A stretch of 20,248 nt of DNA from Treponema sp. (GTDB lineage: Bacteria; Spirochaetota; Spirochaetia; Treponematales; Breznakiellaceae), in contig JAISLX010000014.1 of NCBI GenBank assembly GCA_031277045.1, positions 1 through 20,248 on the forward strand, in the 5' to 3' direction. Numbering within the stretch: the first letter of the stretch is position 1; each line of letters opens with the position of its first letter. The notes under the pieces are model-generated. The model searched no databases. It saw nothing but the letters and a program-made list of their open reading frames with translations, and was not told the origin of the DNA. Position numbers and translations under genes: made by a program. Of this stretch, positions 1 through 7,689 are shown in pieces.

Positions 1-100
1 GTAGGACTTGTTGTTTTTCTAAGAAACTGTTTAACCATCGAAAAGCTTTTGATATGGCTTTCTTTTACATCAATTATGGTTTTGTTTAAAAACCCATCAT
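1..100 (-). CDS. start of an unidentified reading frame leaving the window, apparently frameshifted
   Basis: A minus-strand ATG-ATG pair at 100-95 follows an exceptionally good ribosome-binding site, but its frame stops after four codons (MMGF, TAA at 88-86). The -1 frame is open from just upstream of this point to the window edge. It would give MMGF followed by LNKTIIDVKESH and a lysine-rich continuation if the ribosome slipped, or if one T were missing, at the run of five T at 92-88. I do not recognise the peptide. Only about 33 residues are visible, so it could be a frameshifted pseudogene, a programmed frameshift, a sequencing indel, or a chance open frame. The surrounding DNA is much richer in A+T than the rest of the window, which fits a gene of different origin. 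Confidence 0.3.
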
Positions 101-107
101 ACTTTCT

Positions 108-118
108 GGATCACCTCC
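108..118 (-). promoter_or_regulatory. near-complete Shine-Dalgarno sequence
   Basis: The minus strand reads GGAGGTGATCC here, and AG follows. That makes 13 bases (118-106) complementary to the conserved 3' end of 16S rRNA. It lies 7 nt upstream of the ATG at 100. Most genes in the window have only 4-5 matching bases. The pairing is seen directly; its use as a ribosome-binding site is inferred. Confidence 0.55.
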
Positions 119-125
119 ATGAATA

Positions 126-131
126 ATTATA
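126..131 (-). promoter_or_regulatory. candidate -10 box
   Basis: TATAAT on the minus strand, just upstream of the strong ribosome-binding site. No good TTGACA-like -35 box is present at 16-18 nt. TTGCTT lies at a longer spacing, so this promoter is tentative. If used, the transcript would have a very short leader. Confidence 0.35.
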
Positions 132-192
132 AAGAATAAGATGGAAAAATATAAAAGCAAAAACAACTGCACATAACAGTCCTATTTGCGCG

Positions 193-209
193 CCCCAGCG
201 CAGCTGGGG
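193..209 (-). terminator. GC-rich hairpin downstream of mazG
   Basis: A perfect 7-bp stem, CCCCAGC and GCTGGGG, closes a 3-nt loop about 45 nt after the mazG stop codon. It also marks the boundary between GC-rich gene sequence and AT-rich sequence to the left. No clear T-run follows on the minus strand, so it may be a weak or factor-assisted terminator rather than a classical intrinsic one. Confidence 0.35.
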
Positions 210-253
210 AACATTCCCACGTAAAACCTCCGCCACATTTTGGCAGGCAGAAA

Positions 254-1147
254 TTAAGGCCGGCCCGGTTCTTCCCGCTTGGCCTCTTCCCAGTAGCTGT
301 CCATAACGGCGAGGTTTTCCGGTCCCAGTTCCCGGCCGCTTTCCTTCATCTTTTCTTCCACGCGCTTAAAACGCCGCTCGAATTTGGCGTTGGTCCGCTG
401 CAGGGCCACCGAGGGATCTACCTTGAGGTAACGGCACAAGTTCACTGCCGAAAAGAGCAAATCCCCCAGTTCCCCCTCCAGCGCCTCCGTAAAAGCCGTA
501 TCCGGGGACTTCGCGCTTCCCTGCGGCTCCTCTTGCGGGCTTTGCCGCGTATCCAGCACCGCCCTGGTCTCTTCCAGTTCTTCTCGGATTTTGGCGATTA
601 CTCCCTCCGTGTCCGGCCAGTCGAACCCGGCTTTGGCGGCCTTCTTCTGAAGCTTAAAGGCCCGGTCCAGGGGCGGGAGCCCCCGGGAAACCTGGTCAAG
701 AACGCTGTCCTTGGGTTTTCTTCCCTCTTGTTCCACCTTGATCCGCGCCCAGTTTTCCAGAACTTCCGCAGAATCCTTTACCGTTGTTTCCCCAAACACA
801 TGCGGGTGGCGGCGGATAAGTTTTTCGGCTATTCCGTCCAGCACGTCCGCCACGGTAAAGGCCCCCGCCTGCTGGTGCATGTAGGAGAGCATTGTTACCA
901 GGAGGTACATATCCCCCAATTCCTCCCTGATGTGGGCGGGGTCTTTCCCGTCGATGGCTTCTACACATTCGTAGGTTTCCTCGATAAGGCTCCCGCGCAG
1001 GCTTAGGGGGTTCTGTTCCCGGTCCCAGGGGCAGCCGTCAGGGGCGCGGAGACGAACGATGACATCGTAAAGGGCGCGAAACGCGGCCAAAGTTTCTTTG
1101 GCAGCCGGTGTTTTTTCGGCGGCCTGTCCGCCGGAACCGGGAGTCAT
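254..1147 (-). CDS. mazG: MazG nucleoside triphosphate pyrophosphohydrolase
   Basis: This all-alpha NTP pyrophosphatase hydrolyses (d)NTPs to NMP and pyrophosphate in the cytoplasm and is thought to clean the nucleotide pool or modulate stress signalling. The N-terminal domain has the family opening GCPWDREQ (residues 38-45), the metal-binding EETYE (56-60) and EELGD (75-79) helices, and HPHVFG (114-119). A second MazG domain follows with EELEE (189-193) and GELGD (225-229), so this is the two-domain form. At 297 residues it is slightly longer than E. coli MazG, with a proline/glutamate/serine-rich linker around 200-220 inside the second domain. The ATG overlaps the stop of the upstream gene by 4 nt (ATGA), which indicates translational coupling. 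Family assignment is firm; the physiological substrate is not visible. Confidence 0.95.
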   Translation of the reverse strand: MTPGSGGQAAEKTPAAKETLAAFRALYDVIVRLRAPDGCPWDREQNPLSLRGSLIEETYECVEAIDGKDPAHIREELGDMYLLVTMLSYMHQQAGAFTVADVLDGIAEKLIRRHPHVFGETTVKDSAEVLENWARIKVEQEGRKPKDSVLDQVSRGLPPLDRAFKLQKKAAKAGFDWPDTEGVIAKIREELEETRAVLDTRQSPQEEPQGSAKSPDTAFTEALEGELGDLLFSAVNLCRYLKVDPSVALQRTNAKFERRFKRVEEKMKESGRELGPENLAVMDSYWEEAKREEPGRP

Positions 1148-2682
1148 GACTGTTCGGCGGGCCGGACCGCCAAAGTTACAAGCTGCACAAAGTAGTTGAT
1201 CTTTTTGTAGGCATCCATGATCCGGGAAGCCAGGGGAGTTTTGGAATACGTGTCCAGTTCTTTCCAGTTGATAATAATATCGTTCTGTTTTTTTGGTATA
1301 TCATCCGAAAGGGCTTTCATGTATTTGCCCACCGTAATGATATGCGCCGTCGCGGTTTTGACAATCTCCAGAGCTTCCTCATCAATAACGCCGGTAATAC
1401 TGGCGATGTATCTTGCCTGGGTCCGGTCCCGGTCCAGCCGCAGCAAGGCGCCCCGCAGCCGGGGACCGTTACTGCCCTTTTCCGAAAGAGTCTCGTCAAG
1501 TTCCGCGATGGAGGGAAGCACATCCAGAGCCCCGTGAAAAGCTTCGGACATCTGCAGGGAACCGGTGTTGCTGGTCCACTGCCCCCGGATAAGCACAATG
1601 TCGCAGATTTCCTGCACCTCCCGGGAAAAAAAATCCTGAAGAAAGGCCGTCAGATAGTTCAGGGCGGCGGCGTAGACAAAACCGTCCATATCCTTTGCCG
1701 TATAAATTTCGCTGCTCCGCTCGTTGTAGTAGGCAAGCCGGGTTGTGTCTATTTCCCCAAATATCGCCCGCAAAAGCATTTCTATCTGGGAGCTCCGCTG
1801 GCTTTCCGCGATAGTGTTAATGTACTTCCACACATTTTTCCGTTTTTCTTCCAGCCACGCGGCGCTTAACTGGCAGGAAGGGTCCCGCGTTTTTCCGTCC
1901 CAAATGGGATTTTTTGTGGCGTGCCTTACGATATATTCGATTATTTTTGACTGCTTAAGATCGCTCAGGTTGAACAACAGTGTCATCCATTGATCATAGG
2001 GAATACAGTCGGTTCCGCCTTCAACGGTCCGCAGAACAGAAAAGGCCGTTTTCCAGTCGTCGTGTGGATTGAGGGAGGCGATGGCGGTGTAAAAGGCCGC
2101 CAGATCTTCTACCAGCATGTCCACTCTGACGGCGGCAAATTTGAGGGGCGCGGTAAAGATTCCCTCCAGCAGGGCGGAATCGAATTTCTTAAGAAAGCCC
2201 ACAAAATCAAAACAGATAAACCGGGAAAACGCGGTGATCAGGTTATAGCACTTGTCCGCGGCGTTTACCCGTTCCTCGTCAAAAGCCCTGGTAAGGGCAT
2301 GGTAATCTTCCTCCAGGTCTTTGATCAGCGCGGCAGGGTCCGTGGTTTTTGCCCGCCGTGTAATAGCCTCCGGGCTGATTTTCCGGGCTATCTCCTGAGC
2401 CTGGGGCGGCATAAAATACTCAATGACAGACCGTTTAAGCTGCCCCGATGTTTCTACCTCGTTTATAAAAACATGGGCGGGATAAATGGTTTTGTAAATG
2501 ATGTAAATATACTGCGCGAAAGAAGGGTCCACTTCCCCGGACTTAATTTTGTAGAACCTTGCGTATTTATTTTGACCCAATTCCCGAATCGTCTGCCTGA
2601 TCAGCAGATCCTTGTCGGAAAGCGGTTCGTCCTCTTTCCCCAGAAGTGAAAAAACTTTATCAATGATAGTATTCTCCGGCAT
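1144..2682 (-). CDS. conserved spirochaete-type protein, possibly DUF5312 family
   Basis: A soluble 512-residue protein with no signal peptide and no membrane segment that I can see. It is mainly alpha-helical by composition, with many charged and aromatic residues and no recognisable catalytic motif. Its general character and its place next to mazG recall a conserved Treponema family of unknown function, which I believe is DUF5312; this name is from memory and could not be checked. The start MPENTII is an ATG at 2682 preceded by AGG at a short distance. A good promoter lies 30-60 nt further upstream. The stop overlaps the start of mazG by 4 nt, so the two are co-translated and may share a housekeeping role. 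No function is proposed. Confidence 0.7.
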   Translation of the reverse strand: MPENTIIDKVFSLLGKEDEPLSDKDLLIRQTIRELGQNKYARFYKIKSGEVDPSFAQYIYIIYKTIYPAHVFINEVETSGQLKRSVIEYFMPPQAQEIARKISPEAITRRAKTTDPAALIKDLEEDYHALTRAFDEERVNAADKCYNLITAFSRFICFDFVGFLKKFDSALLEGIFTAPLKFAAVRVDMLVEDLAAFYTAIASLNPHDDWKTAFSVLRTVEGGTDCIPYDQWMTLLFNLSDLKQSKIIEYIVRHATKNPIWDGKTRDPSCQLSAAWLEEKRKNVWKYINTIAESQRSSQIEMLLRAIFGEIDTTRLAYYNERSSEIYTAKDMDGFVYAAALNYLTAFLQDFFSREVQEICDIVLIRGQWTSNTGSLQMSEAFHGALDVLPSIAELDETLSEKGSNGPRLRGALLRLDRDRTQARYIASITGVIDEEALEIVKTATAHIITVGKYMKALSDDIPKKQNDIIINWKELDTYSKTPLASRIMDAYKKINYFVQLVTLAVRPAEQS

Positions 2683-2713
2683 TTGCCTGTTCCCCCAGCG
2701 GCTTCTGCTATAT

Positions 2714-2741
2714 ATTATCGCATAATTTGCGCCCTGATCAA
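2714..2741 (-). promoter_or_regulatory. sigma70-type promoter for the 512-residue gene and mazG
   Basis: On the minus strand TTGATC (2741-2736) and GATAAT (2719-2714) are separated by 16 nt. They match four and five of six consensus positions. The -10 box lies about 30 nt before the ATG at 2682, in a short AT-rich pocket within otherwise GC-rich sequence. No terminator with a T-run is evident between the efflux operon end at 2838 and this promoter. Confidence 0.6.
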
Positions 2742-2837
2742 CTAAAGGGCCGGCGCGGGCTGTCCTGACGCTGGATGAAGCTGGGACATGCGTGGAAAGT
2801 GAAACACCTTTACGAAAGGAGTAAAACGGCTCTGATG

Positions 2838-4196
2838 TTATTCCTTCAGCAGGCGCAGAAGTTCCTCGTCTCCAAAAGCCCCCAAAGTTTTAAGGGCGGA
2901 CAGGCTGCGGAGGAACGAGAATTCGGCCCTGGTTTTTTGGGTTTCGCCCGACAGGGAACGGGAGGCGGCATCAAGGAAGCTGGTCATGGACACGCTTGAA
3001 AGGCGGAAAAGTTCCCGCTGCTGTTCCAGAAGCAGGGCGGAATATTCAGCCTGCAGCCGGTTGGCGACAAGGGTTTGAGCGTTTCCAGCCAGGGTAAAAA
3101 GCTGGGACTGCAAATCAATGTCAAAACCTGCCAGTGTATTTTCGTAATCAATGCGGGAATTTTCCAGCGAATTTTTCTGCCGCTGTTCGCCGTTTATAAG
3201 ATTCCAGTAATCAAGGGGAATTGTTCCGCTCAGACTAAGCGAAGCATTGCTGGAAAGAGGACCGGCGGGAGGGCTGCCGGTAAAGTCGTAATTAAGATTA
3301 AAAGACGCGGAAAGGTTCAGGCTTGGCAAAAACGCGCTTTTTGTAAGGTTGTACTCATTTTCCGCCTGTTTAAGCGCAATATACGCGGACTTGAGCGCGG
3401 GGCTGCGGGAAGCGAGCACCTCCTTTAATTTCAGAAAGCGGCCGGAAATGTCTTCTATCGTCCAGCGGGAAATCGCAGTGAGCAGTTCTTCGTAATTCTC
3501 AAAATCCAGAGGCAGCAGATCTACAGTTCCGGCGTTTCCGGTAAACTGTTCAAGCCTGCGCCGCGCCAGAGCAAGAGCGGTTTGGGCGGCGGCCAGGGAA
3601 CTGTCCGCCGCGGATTTGTTTGAGAGGGCAAGATAATAATCGCTGGGGGAAAGAATGCCGCCGGCTCGCCGGATCTCCGCAGTTTCCAGAGCCAGGGAAC
3701 TGATCTCCGCCTGTAGTTCCGCTGTTTTTATGGCGGCCTCCGCTTCCAGACAGTTAAAATAGCGGTTGTCCGCTTCTTCCAAAACGGCAAAGAGCCGCGC
3801 CTGGGTTTGCGCGTCCAGCGCGGAGTCCTCCAGGCTGAGGCTTGCCCTTTCGGCCTTCGATTTTCCGCCGTCAAAGATATTAATTTTCCCGTTGATCGAA
3901 AACGCCGCGCCGGCGTCCAGGCTGTCCAGCGCGGAAGCCTGCGTATGCGGGAACGGGGAATACGCGGCGGAAGCGGAGGCGCTGAGGGAGGGAATGTACT
4001 TGAAATAATAGGCCATTTTTGCGAGGGCCTGGTTTTGTTTTACCGTCTCAAGTTTTTTTATTTCAGGGGACGCCAGAACCGCCGCTTCGCGGATATCTTC
4101 CAGGCCCAGTCCGGCGGAAAACACCGTCCGGGAAAACACTGGGGCAAAAATCATGAACAACAGTAATACTATTTTTGCCGTGCCGCTTTTTTTCAT
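2838..4196 (-). CDS. TolC-family outer membrane efflux channel
   Basis: The predicted 452-residue protein begins MKKSGTAKIVLLLF, with a signal peptide ending near FSAG. The mature part has the alternating long helices rich in Ala, Leu, Gln and Glu typical of TolC/OEP trimers, including the LALARRRLEQFTG and YNLTKSAFLPSLNLSASF segments that mark the two repeats. Such proteins form a periplasm-spanning channel in the outer membrane and receive substrate from an inner-membrane pump via an adaptor. The frame is open further upstream, through an ATG at 4226, but that start overlaps the permease stop and gives no signal peptide at the N-terminus. The ATG at 4196 follows GGAGG at 4 nt and is preferred. 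It lies 22 nt behind the permease gene and is the last gene of the operon. The exported substrate is unknown. Confidence 0.88.
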   Translation of the reverse strand: MKKSGTAKIVLLLFMIFAPVFSRTVFSAGLGLEDIREAAVLASPEIKKLETVKQNQALAKMAYYFKYIPSLSASASAAYSPFPHTQASALDSLDAGAAFSINGKINIFDGGKSKAERASLSLEDSALDAQTQARLFAVLEEADNRYFNCLEAEAAIKTAELQAEISSLALETAEIRRAGGILSPSDYYLALSNKSAADSSLAAAQTALALARRRLEQFTGNAGTVDLLPLDFENYEELLTAISRWTIEDISGRFLKLKEVLASRSPALKSAYIALKQAENEYNLTKSAFLPSLNLSASFNLNYDFTGSPPAGPLSSNASLSLSGTIPLDYWNLINGEQRQKNSLENSRIDYENTLAGFDIDLQSQLFTLAGNAQTLVANRLQAEYSALLLEQQRELFRLSSVSMTSFLDAASRSLSGETQKTRAEFSFLRSLSALKTLGAFGDEELLRLLKE

Positions 4197-4218
4197 GCCG
4201 CCTCCGTTTGTACCATTT

Positions 4219-5442
4219 TTATTCATAGTGCAGAGCTTCGATAGGATACAGGCGGGCCGCTTTTTTTGCGGGATAGTAGCCGAACACGCCCCCCACGAAC
4301 AGGGAAAACAGCGCCGCCAAAAGGACAATAACCGGTGAAATCGAGGCAGGAATGCTGAATGCCGCAAGAATTTTGCAGGCAATGTAAGAAAGCGCAATGC
4401 CGGTCATCCCCCCGGCGATGCTGAGGATACAGGCTTCGGCGAGAAACTGCAGCAAAATATCCTGCTTCCGCGCCCCCACCGCCATGCGTATGCCGATCTC
4501 CCGGGTGCGTTCCGTTACCGACACAAGCATAATATTCATAATGCCAATTCCGCCCACCAACAGGGATACCCCCGCAATGGCCGCCAGTAGAATAGTGAGG
4601 TTGCGGGATGTTTCCCCGGCCATTTCGATAAGGCTGGTACTGTTCATAATGCCAAAGTCGGGATCGGCGCTGTCGGGAAGATTATGGGATTCCCGCATAA
4701 TCGCCTCCGCCTCCCGCTGGGCGGCGTCCATGTAGGATTTATCCACTACGCTCAACACGATGGCAGACAAATTTTTTGAGGGGGCAAGACGGGTAAGATA
4801 GGTGCGGTAAGGAACCAGCGCCACGTCATCGGCGTTGGACATGCCCATGGAATCACCGTGGGCTTCCAGAATCCCCACGACAATCCAGGAACCGTCCCCC
4901 AGGCGTATACTCTGTCCCAGGGCCTGATCCGCGCCGCCAAACAGGGATACGGCCGTGTCCGCCCCCAGCACCGCGACCCGCTGGCGTTCGGCATTTTCTT
5001 CCTCGCCAAACATGGCCCCCTGATCGATTTTCCAGTCCCGGATGCGAAGGTAGGATTCTTCCACCCCCATTACCGGTACTGAAGCGCTGCCCGCCGTGCC
5101 GATGCAGGTAAAGTTCCGCTGCACCAGCGCGGAGACTGCCGCGGCGTAGGATGTTTCCGCGGCGATCTTGTCCCGGTCCGCCACCGTAATCCGGGGGAAA
5201 CGGGAAAAGCCGGTAATGTTTTGGCCTCCCCGGAAGATCATCCGCTGAGGCTGAATTTGTAGCAAATTGGTTCCCATAGAAGAAATGCGGGCTTCAATTT
5301 CGTCCTGGGCCCCCTGCCCAATGGCGGTCATAACCACCACGGAGGCAACACCGATGATAATGCCCAGGGAAGTAAGAAGACTGCGCATCATGTTCCGCAG
5401 AATTGATCGGACGCAGTTTTGCAGCAGGTAGAAAAACTTCAC
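4219..5442 (-). CDS. MacB-like ABC transporter permease (FtsX superfamily)
   Basis: A 407-residue inner-membrane protein with the four-helix MacB/FtsX topology. One TM helix lies near residues 21-41 ([16 protein letters not shown]). A large extracytoplasmic MacB core domain follows, and three TM helices fill the C-terminal part. The cytoplasmic loop [20 protein letters not shown] and the end [16 protein letters not shown] are hallmark sequences of this superfamily. Unlike E. coli MacB, the ATPase is a separate protein encoded directly upstream with a 4-nt overlap, giving 1:1 coupled synthesis. In the family these permeases work by mechanotransmission, driving substrate from the periplasm out through a TolC channel rather than across the inner membrane. 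Substrates in other systems include macrolides, peptides and lipoproteins; none is indicated here. Confidence 0.93.
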   Translation of the reverse strand: MKFFYLLQNCVRSILRNMMRSLLTSLGIIIGVASVVVMTAIGQGAQDEIEARISSMGTNLLQIQPQRMIFRGGQNITGFSRFPRITVADRDKIAAETSYAAAVSALVQRNFTCIGTAGSASVPVMGVEESYLRIRDWKIDQGAMFGEEENAERQRVAVLGADTAVSLFGGADQALGQSIRLGDGSWIVVGILEAHGDSMGMSNADDVALVPYRTYLTRLAPSKNLSAIVLSVVDKSYMDAAQREAEAIMRESHNLPDSADPDFGIMNSTSLIEMAGETSRNLTILLAAIAGVSLLVGGIGIMNIMLVSVTERTREIGIRMAVGARKQDILLQFLAEACILSIAGGMTGIALSYIACKILAAFSIPASISPVIVLLAALFSLFVGGVFGYYPAKKAARLYPIEALHYE

Positions 5443-6239
5443 TGCTCCTCCCCCATGCCAAGAGCAGTCCGCCGGTCTTCCACAATACGGCCGTCTTTAA
5501 GGCTGATAATCCGCTTTGTTTTTTCCCCCACGTCGGGTTCGTGGGTTACCAGAAGAATTGTTTTTCCACTGTCGTTGAGCCTGCGGAAGAGTTCCATGAT
5601 CTCCATAGTCATGGAACTGTCCAGATTCCCCGTTGGTTCATCGGCAAGAATAAAAGCCGGGTCCGTAACAATGGCTCTGGCGATGGCGACCCGCTGCTGC
5701 TGCCCCCCGGACAGTTGATTAGGTTTGTGAAAAAGTCTGTTGGCCAGGCCTACCGCCGCCAGCGCCGCTTCCGCCTTTTCCCGTATCTGACCGCGCCGGA
5801 GTTTTGTCTGCCGGCGGTACAACAAGGGCAGTTCAACATTCTCAATGGCGCTGGTCCGGGACAGCAGATTGAAAGACTGAAACACAAAGCCAATTTTACT
5901 GTTCCGAATTTCCGCGAAAGTCCCCGCGTTTGAGCGCGTAGTTTCCACGCCGTCAAGGATGTAGCTTCCCCCGGTGGGGGCGTCCAGACAGCCCAGAATA
6001 TTCATCAGCGTCGATTTGCCTGAACCGGAAGGACCCATGATGGCGATAAATTCCCCCGCTTCCACGGAAAAATCCACCCCGCGCAGAGCATTTACCACGT
6101 AGCTTTCCTGTTGGCGGTGGCCGGATATTTTTTTACTCTCCTGCGCCTGGTAACGCCGCGTTACGCCCGACAGTTTTATTACCGGACCGCCAGCGGACTG
6201 TCCGGCAGGCCGCTGGACGAAGGGAAGATCCTCCATCAT
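5439..6239 (-). CDS. MacB/LolD-type ABC transporter ATP-binding protein
   Basis: A 266-residue cytoplasmic ATPase with all nucleotide-binding motifs: Walker A GPSGSGKS (69-76), Q-loop Gln121, signature LSGGQQQR (176-183), Walker B ILADEP (197-202) and switch His233. [23 protein letters not shown] is typical of the MacB/LolD subfamily. An N-terminal extension of about 20 residues, rich in Pro, Gly and Gln, precedes the first strand, and residues 31-48 contain an extra charged loop before the VVNALRGV strand. Two adjacent ATG codons overlap the adaptor gene stop; the first, at 6239, gives a 4-nt overlap. It powers the permease encoded next. Confidence 0.95.
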   Translation of the reverse strand: MMEDLPFVQRPAGQSAGGPVIKLSGVTRRYQAQESKKISGHRQQESYVVNALRGVDFSVEAGEFIAIMGPSGSGKSTLMNILGCLDAPTGGSYILDGVETTRSNAGTFAEIRNSKIGFVFQSFNLLSRTSAIENVELPLLYRRQTKLRRGQIREKAEAALAAVGLANRLFHKPNQLSGGQQQRVAIARAIVTDPAFILADEPTGNLDSSMTMEIMELFRRLNDSGKTILLVTHEPDVGEKTKRIISLKDGRIVEDRRTALGMGEEQ

Positions 6240-7618
6240 TGGACTCTTTCACGGACGATAAACTGAGTTTCGGTACTTAGTGATTCGATCCGGTTTGGGG
6301 CTGAAACTTCGGTAACCGATCCGTTGCTGATGCCCGGTACAACCAGAATGCAGTCGAATTTTCCCTCGCCGTTGAGGAACCACAGGGGTTTGTACTGCGA
6401 ACCCCGGGAGGCGGACATTGCGCTTGTTCCGCCGCGATTTGTCCCACCGCCGGACACAGCCCCGGGTCCGCCGCCAGGGCCCCCGCCGGGTGGTCCTCCG
6501 GCGCCCGGTCCCACTGATAATCCGGGCATGCCGGAACCAAAGGCGCCCTGATTCTCCCGCTGAGCGCCGCGGCCCGCCGCGTTAGAACTTGCCGTGCCTC
6601 CCGCAGTACGGCCTGCCGCGGCCTCCTGAGTACCGGCAAAGGCGGGGTTTTGCCGCGTAATTAAACTTTGTTTTGCGTTGATAATATCGTTCACCTGCGA
6701 AACGGAAAGCTGGGAGGGAGTGTAACGCAGGGCCGCGTTTGAAACCAGGAGAACGTTCTCCCTCGATTCCTCAATAAACTCAACGTTACAGGTCATTCCC
6801 GGAAGCAGGGATAAATCAGCATTGTCAACAGTAATAATAACGTTGTATGAAACCACTCCGTCCTGGGTAGACGGGGAAAGCCGTTTGCTGGAAACAGCGC
6901 CGCTGAAACTGCGCCCCGGCAGGGCTTCCAGCGTAAAACGGACATCCTGCCCTTCCCGGATCGAACTGATGTCGAGTTCCCCCACCCATGATTCAATCTG
7001 CATTTCCCGCAGATTTTCTGCGATAACAAAAATCGCGCTGGAATTAGCGGAGGCCCCTTCTACCACGGTCCCTCCCTCGCTGATATTGCGCGATAACACC
7101 GTTCCGTCTATCGGGGAAGTAATAAAAGCATAGTGATTAATTTCCGTTTCGGCGACCCGCAGATTGGCTTCGGCTATGGCAAGATCCGCCGCCTGGGCTT
7201 CCAGTTGATTCCTGCTTTGCCGCAGTTCATATTGGCTTATCAAATTCCGTTCCGCCAGTTTTTCCTGATTCTGATAATCTATTTCCCGCAGTTCGTAGGC
7301 GGAGCGGGCTTTTTTTACCTGAGCTTCCAGTTGATTCCGCTGGAGGCGCCGGGTGTCTGTATTGAGGACCGCCAGAACATCGCCCTTTTTAACTTCGGCA
7401 TTGTAATCCGCCAGCACCTGTTCCACCTTGCCCGAAATTTGGGAAAACACATTTACTGTGGCGATTGGTTTGAGGGAACCGGTGGAACTTACGGTCTTGG
7501 CGATGGAACCGCGCCGCAGAGACTGGAATTCGTAACTCGAAACAGCGCCGCTGTTTCCTTTGCAGGAAGACACAAACAGCAGAATTACTGCCAAGCTGGA
7601 ACATACGCGCCTTTTCAT
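6236..7618 (-). CDS. MacA-like periplasmic adaptor lipoprotein (RND/HlyD family)
   Basis: A 460-residue membrane-fusion protein that would link the inner-membrane ABC pump to the TolC-like channel. The N-terminus has a lipoprotein signal with lipobox V-S-S-C at Cys19, so it is probably lipid-anchored. A split lipoyl domain surrounds a coiled-coil hairpin: the first half ends near GDVLAVLNT (79-87), the hairpin covers about 90-160, and the second half contains SPIDGTVL (168-175). The beta-barrel follows (about 205-290). An insertion rich in Ala, Gly and Pro, with a strongly Gly/Pro repeated part at 364-395, interrupts the C-terminal domain before it resumes at about 410 (YKPLWFL). It is the first gene of the efflux cluster, 71 nt behind recG, with a weak ribosome-binding site. 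Confidence 0.92.
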   Translation of the reverse strand: MKRRVCSSLAVILLFVSSCKGNSGAVSSYEFQSLRRGSIAKTVSSTGSLKPIATVNVFSQISGKVEQVLADYNAEVKKGDVLAVLNTDTRRLQRNQLEAQVKKARSAYELREIDYQNQEKLAERNLISQYELRQSRNQLEAQAADLAIAEANLRVAETEINHYAFITSPIDGTVLSRNISEGGTVVEGASANSSAIFVIAENLREMQIESWVGELDISSIREGQDVRFTLEALPGRSFSGAVSSKRLSPSTQDGVVSYNVIITVDNADLSLLPGMTCNVEFIEESRENVLLVSNAALRYTPSQLSVSQVNDIINAKQSLITRQNPAFAGTQEAAAGRTAGGTASSNAAGRGAQRENQGAFGSGMPGLSVGPGAGGPPGGGPGGGPGAVSGGGTNRGGTSAMSASRGSQYKPLWFLNGEGKFDCILVVPGISNGSVTEVSAPNRIESLSTETQFIVRERVQ

Positions 7619-7689
7619 ATACTTTATAAACCATTCCCGCGTCCATAAGTTACTGGGGGCCGGACCGGAACCTGTTTGGAAATGGCGGC

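Noticed and set aside
106..118. Match to the 3' end of 16S rRNA on the plus strand (CTGGATCACCTCC)
   Set aside because: Only these 13 bases match; the upstream sequence is not 16S-like. It is better explained as a Shine-Dalgarno sequence on the minus strand.
2804..2820. CCTTT/AAAGG hairpin behind the TolC-like gene as a terminator
   Set aside because: A 5-bp stem without a T-tract is too weak to call.
4197..4397. Longer start for the TolC-like gene
   Set aside because: It would overlap the permease gene extensively and bury the signal peptide; the ATG at 4196 has GGAGG and a proper signal sequence.
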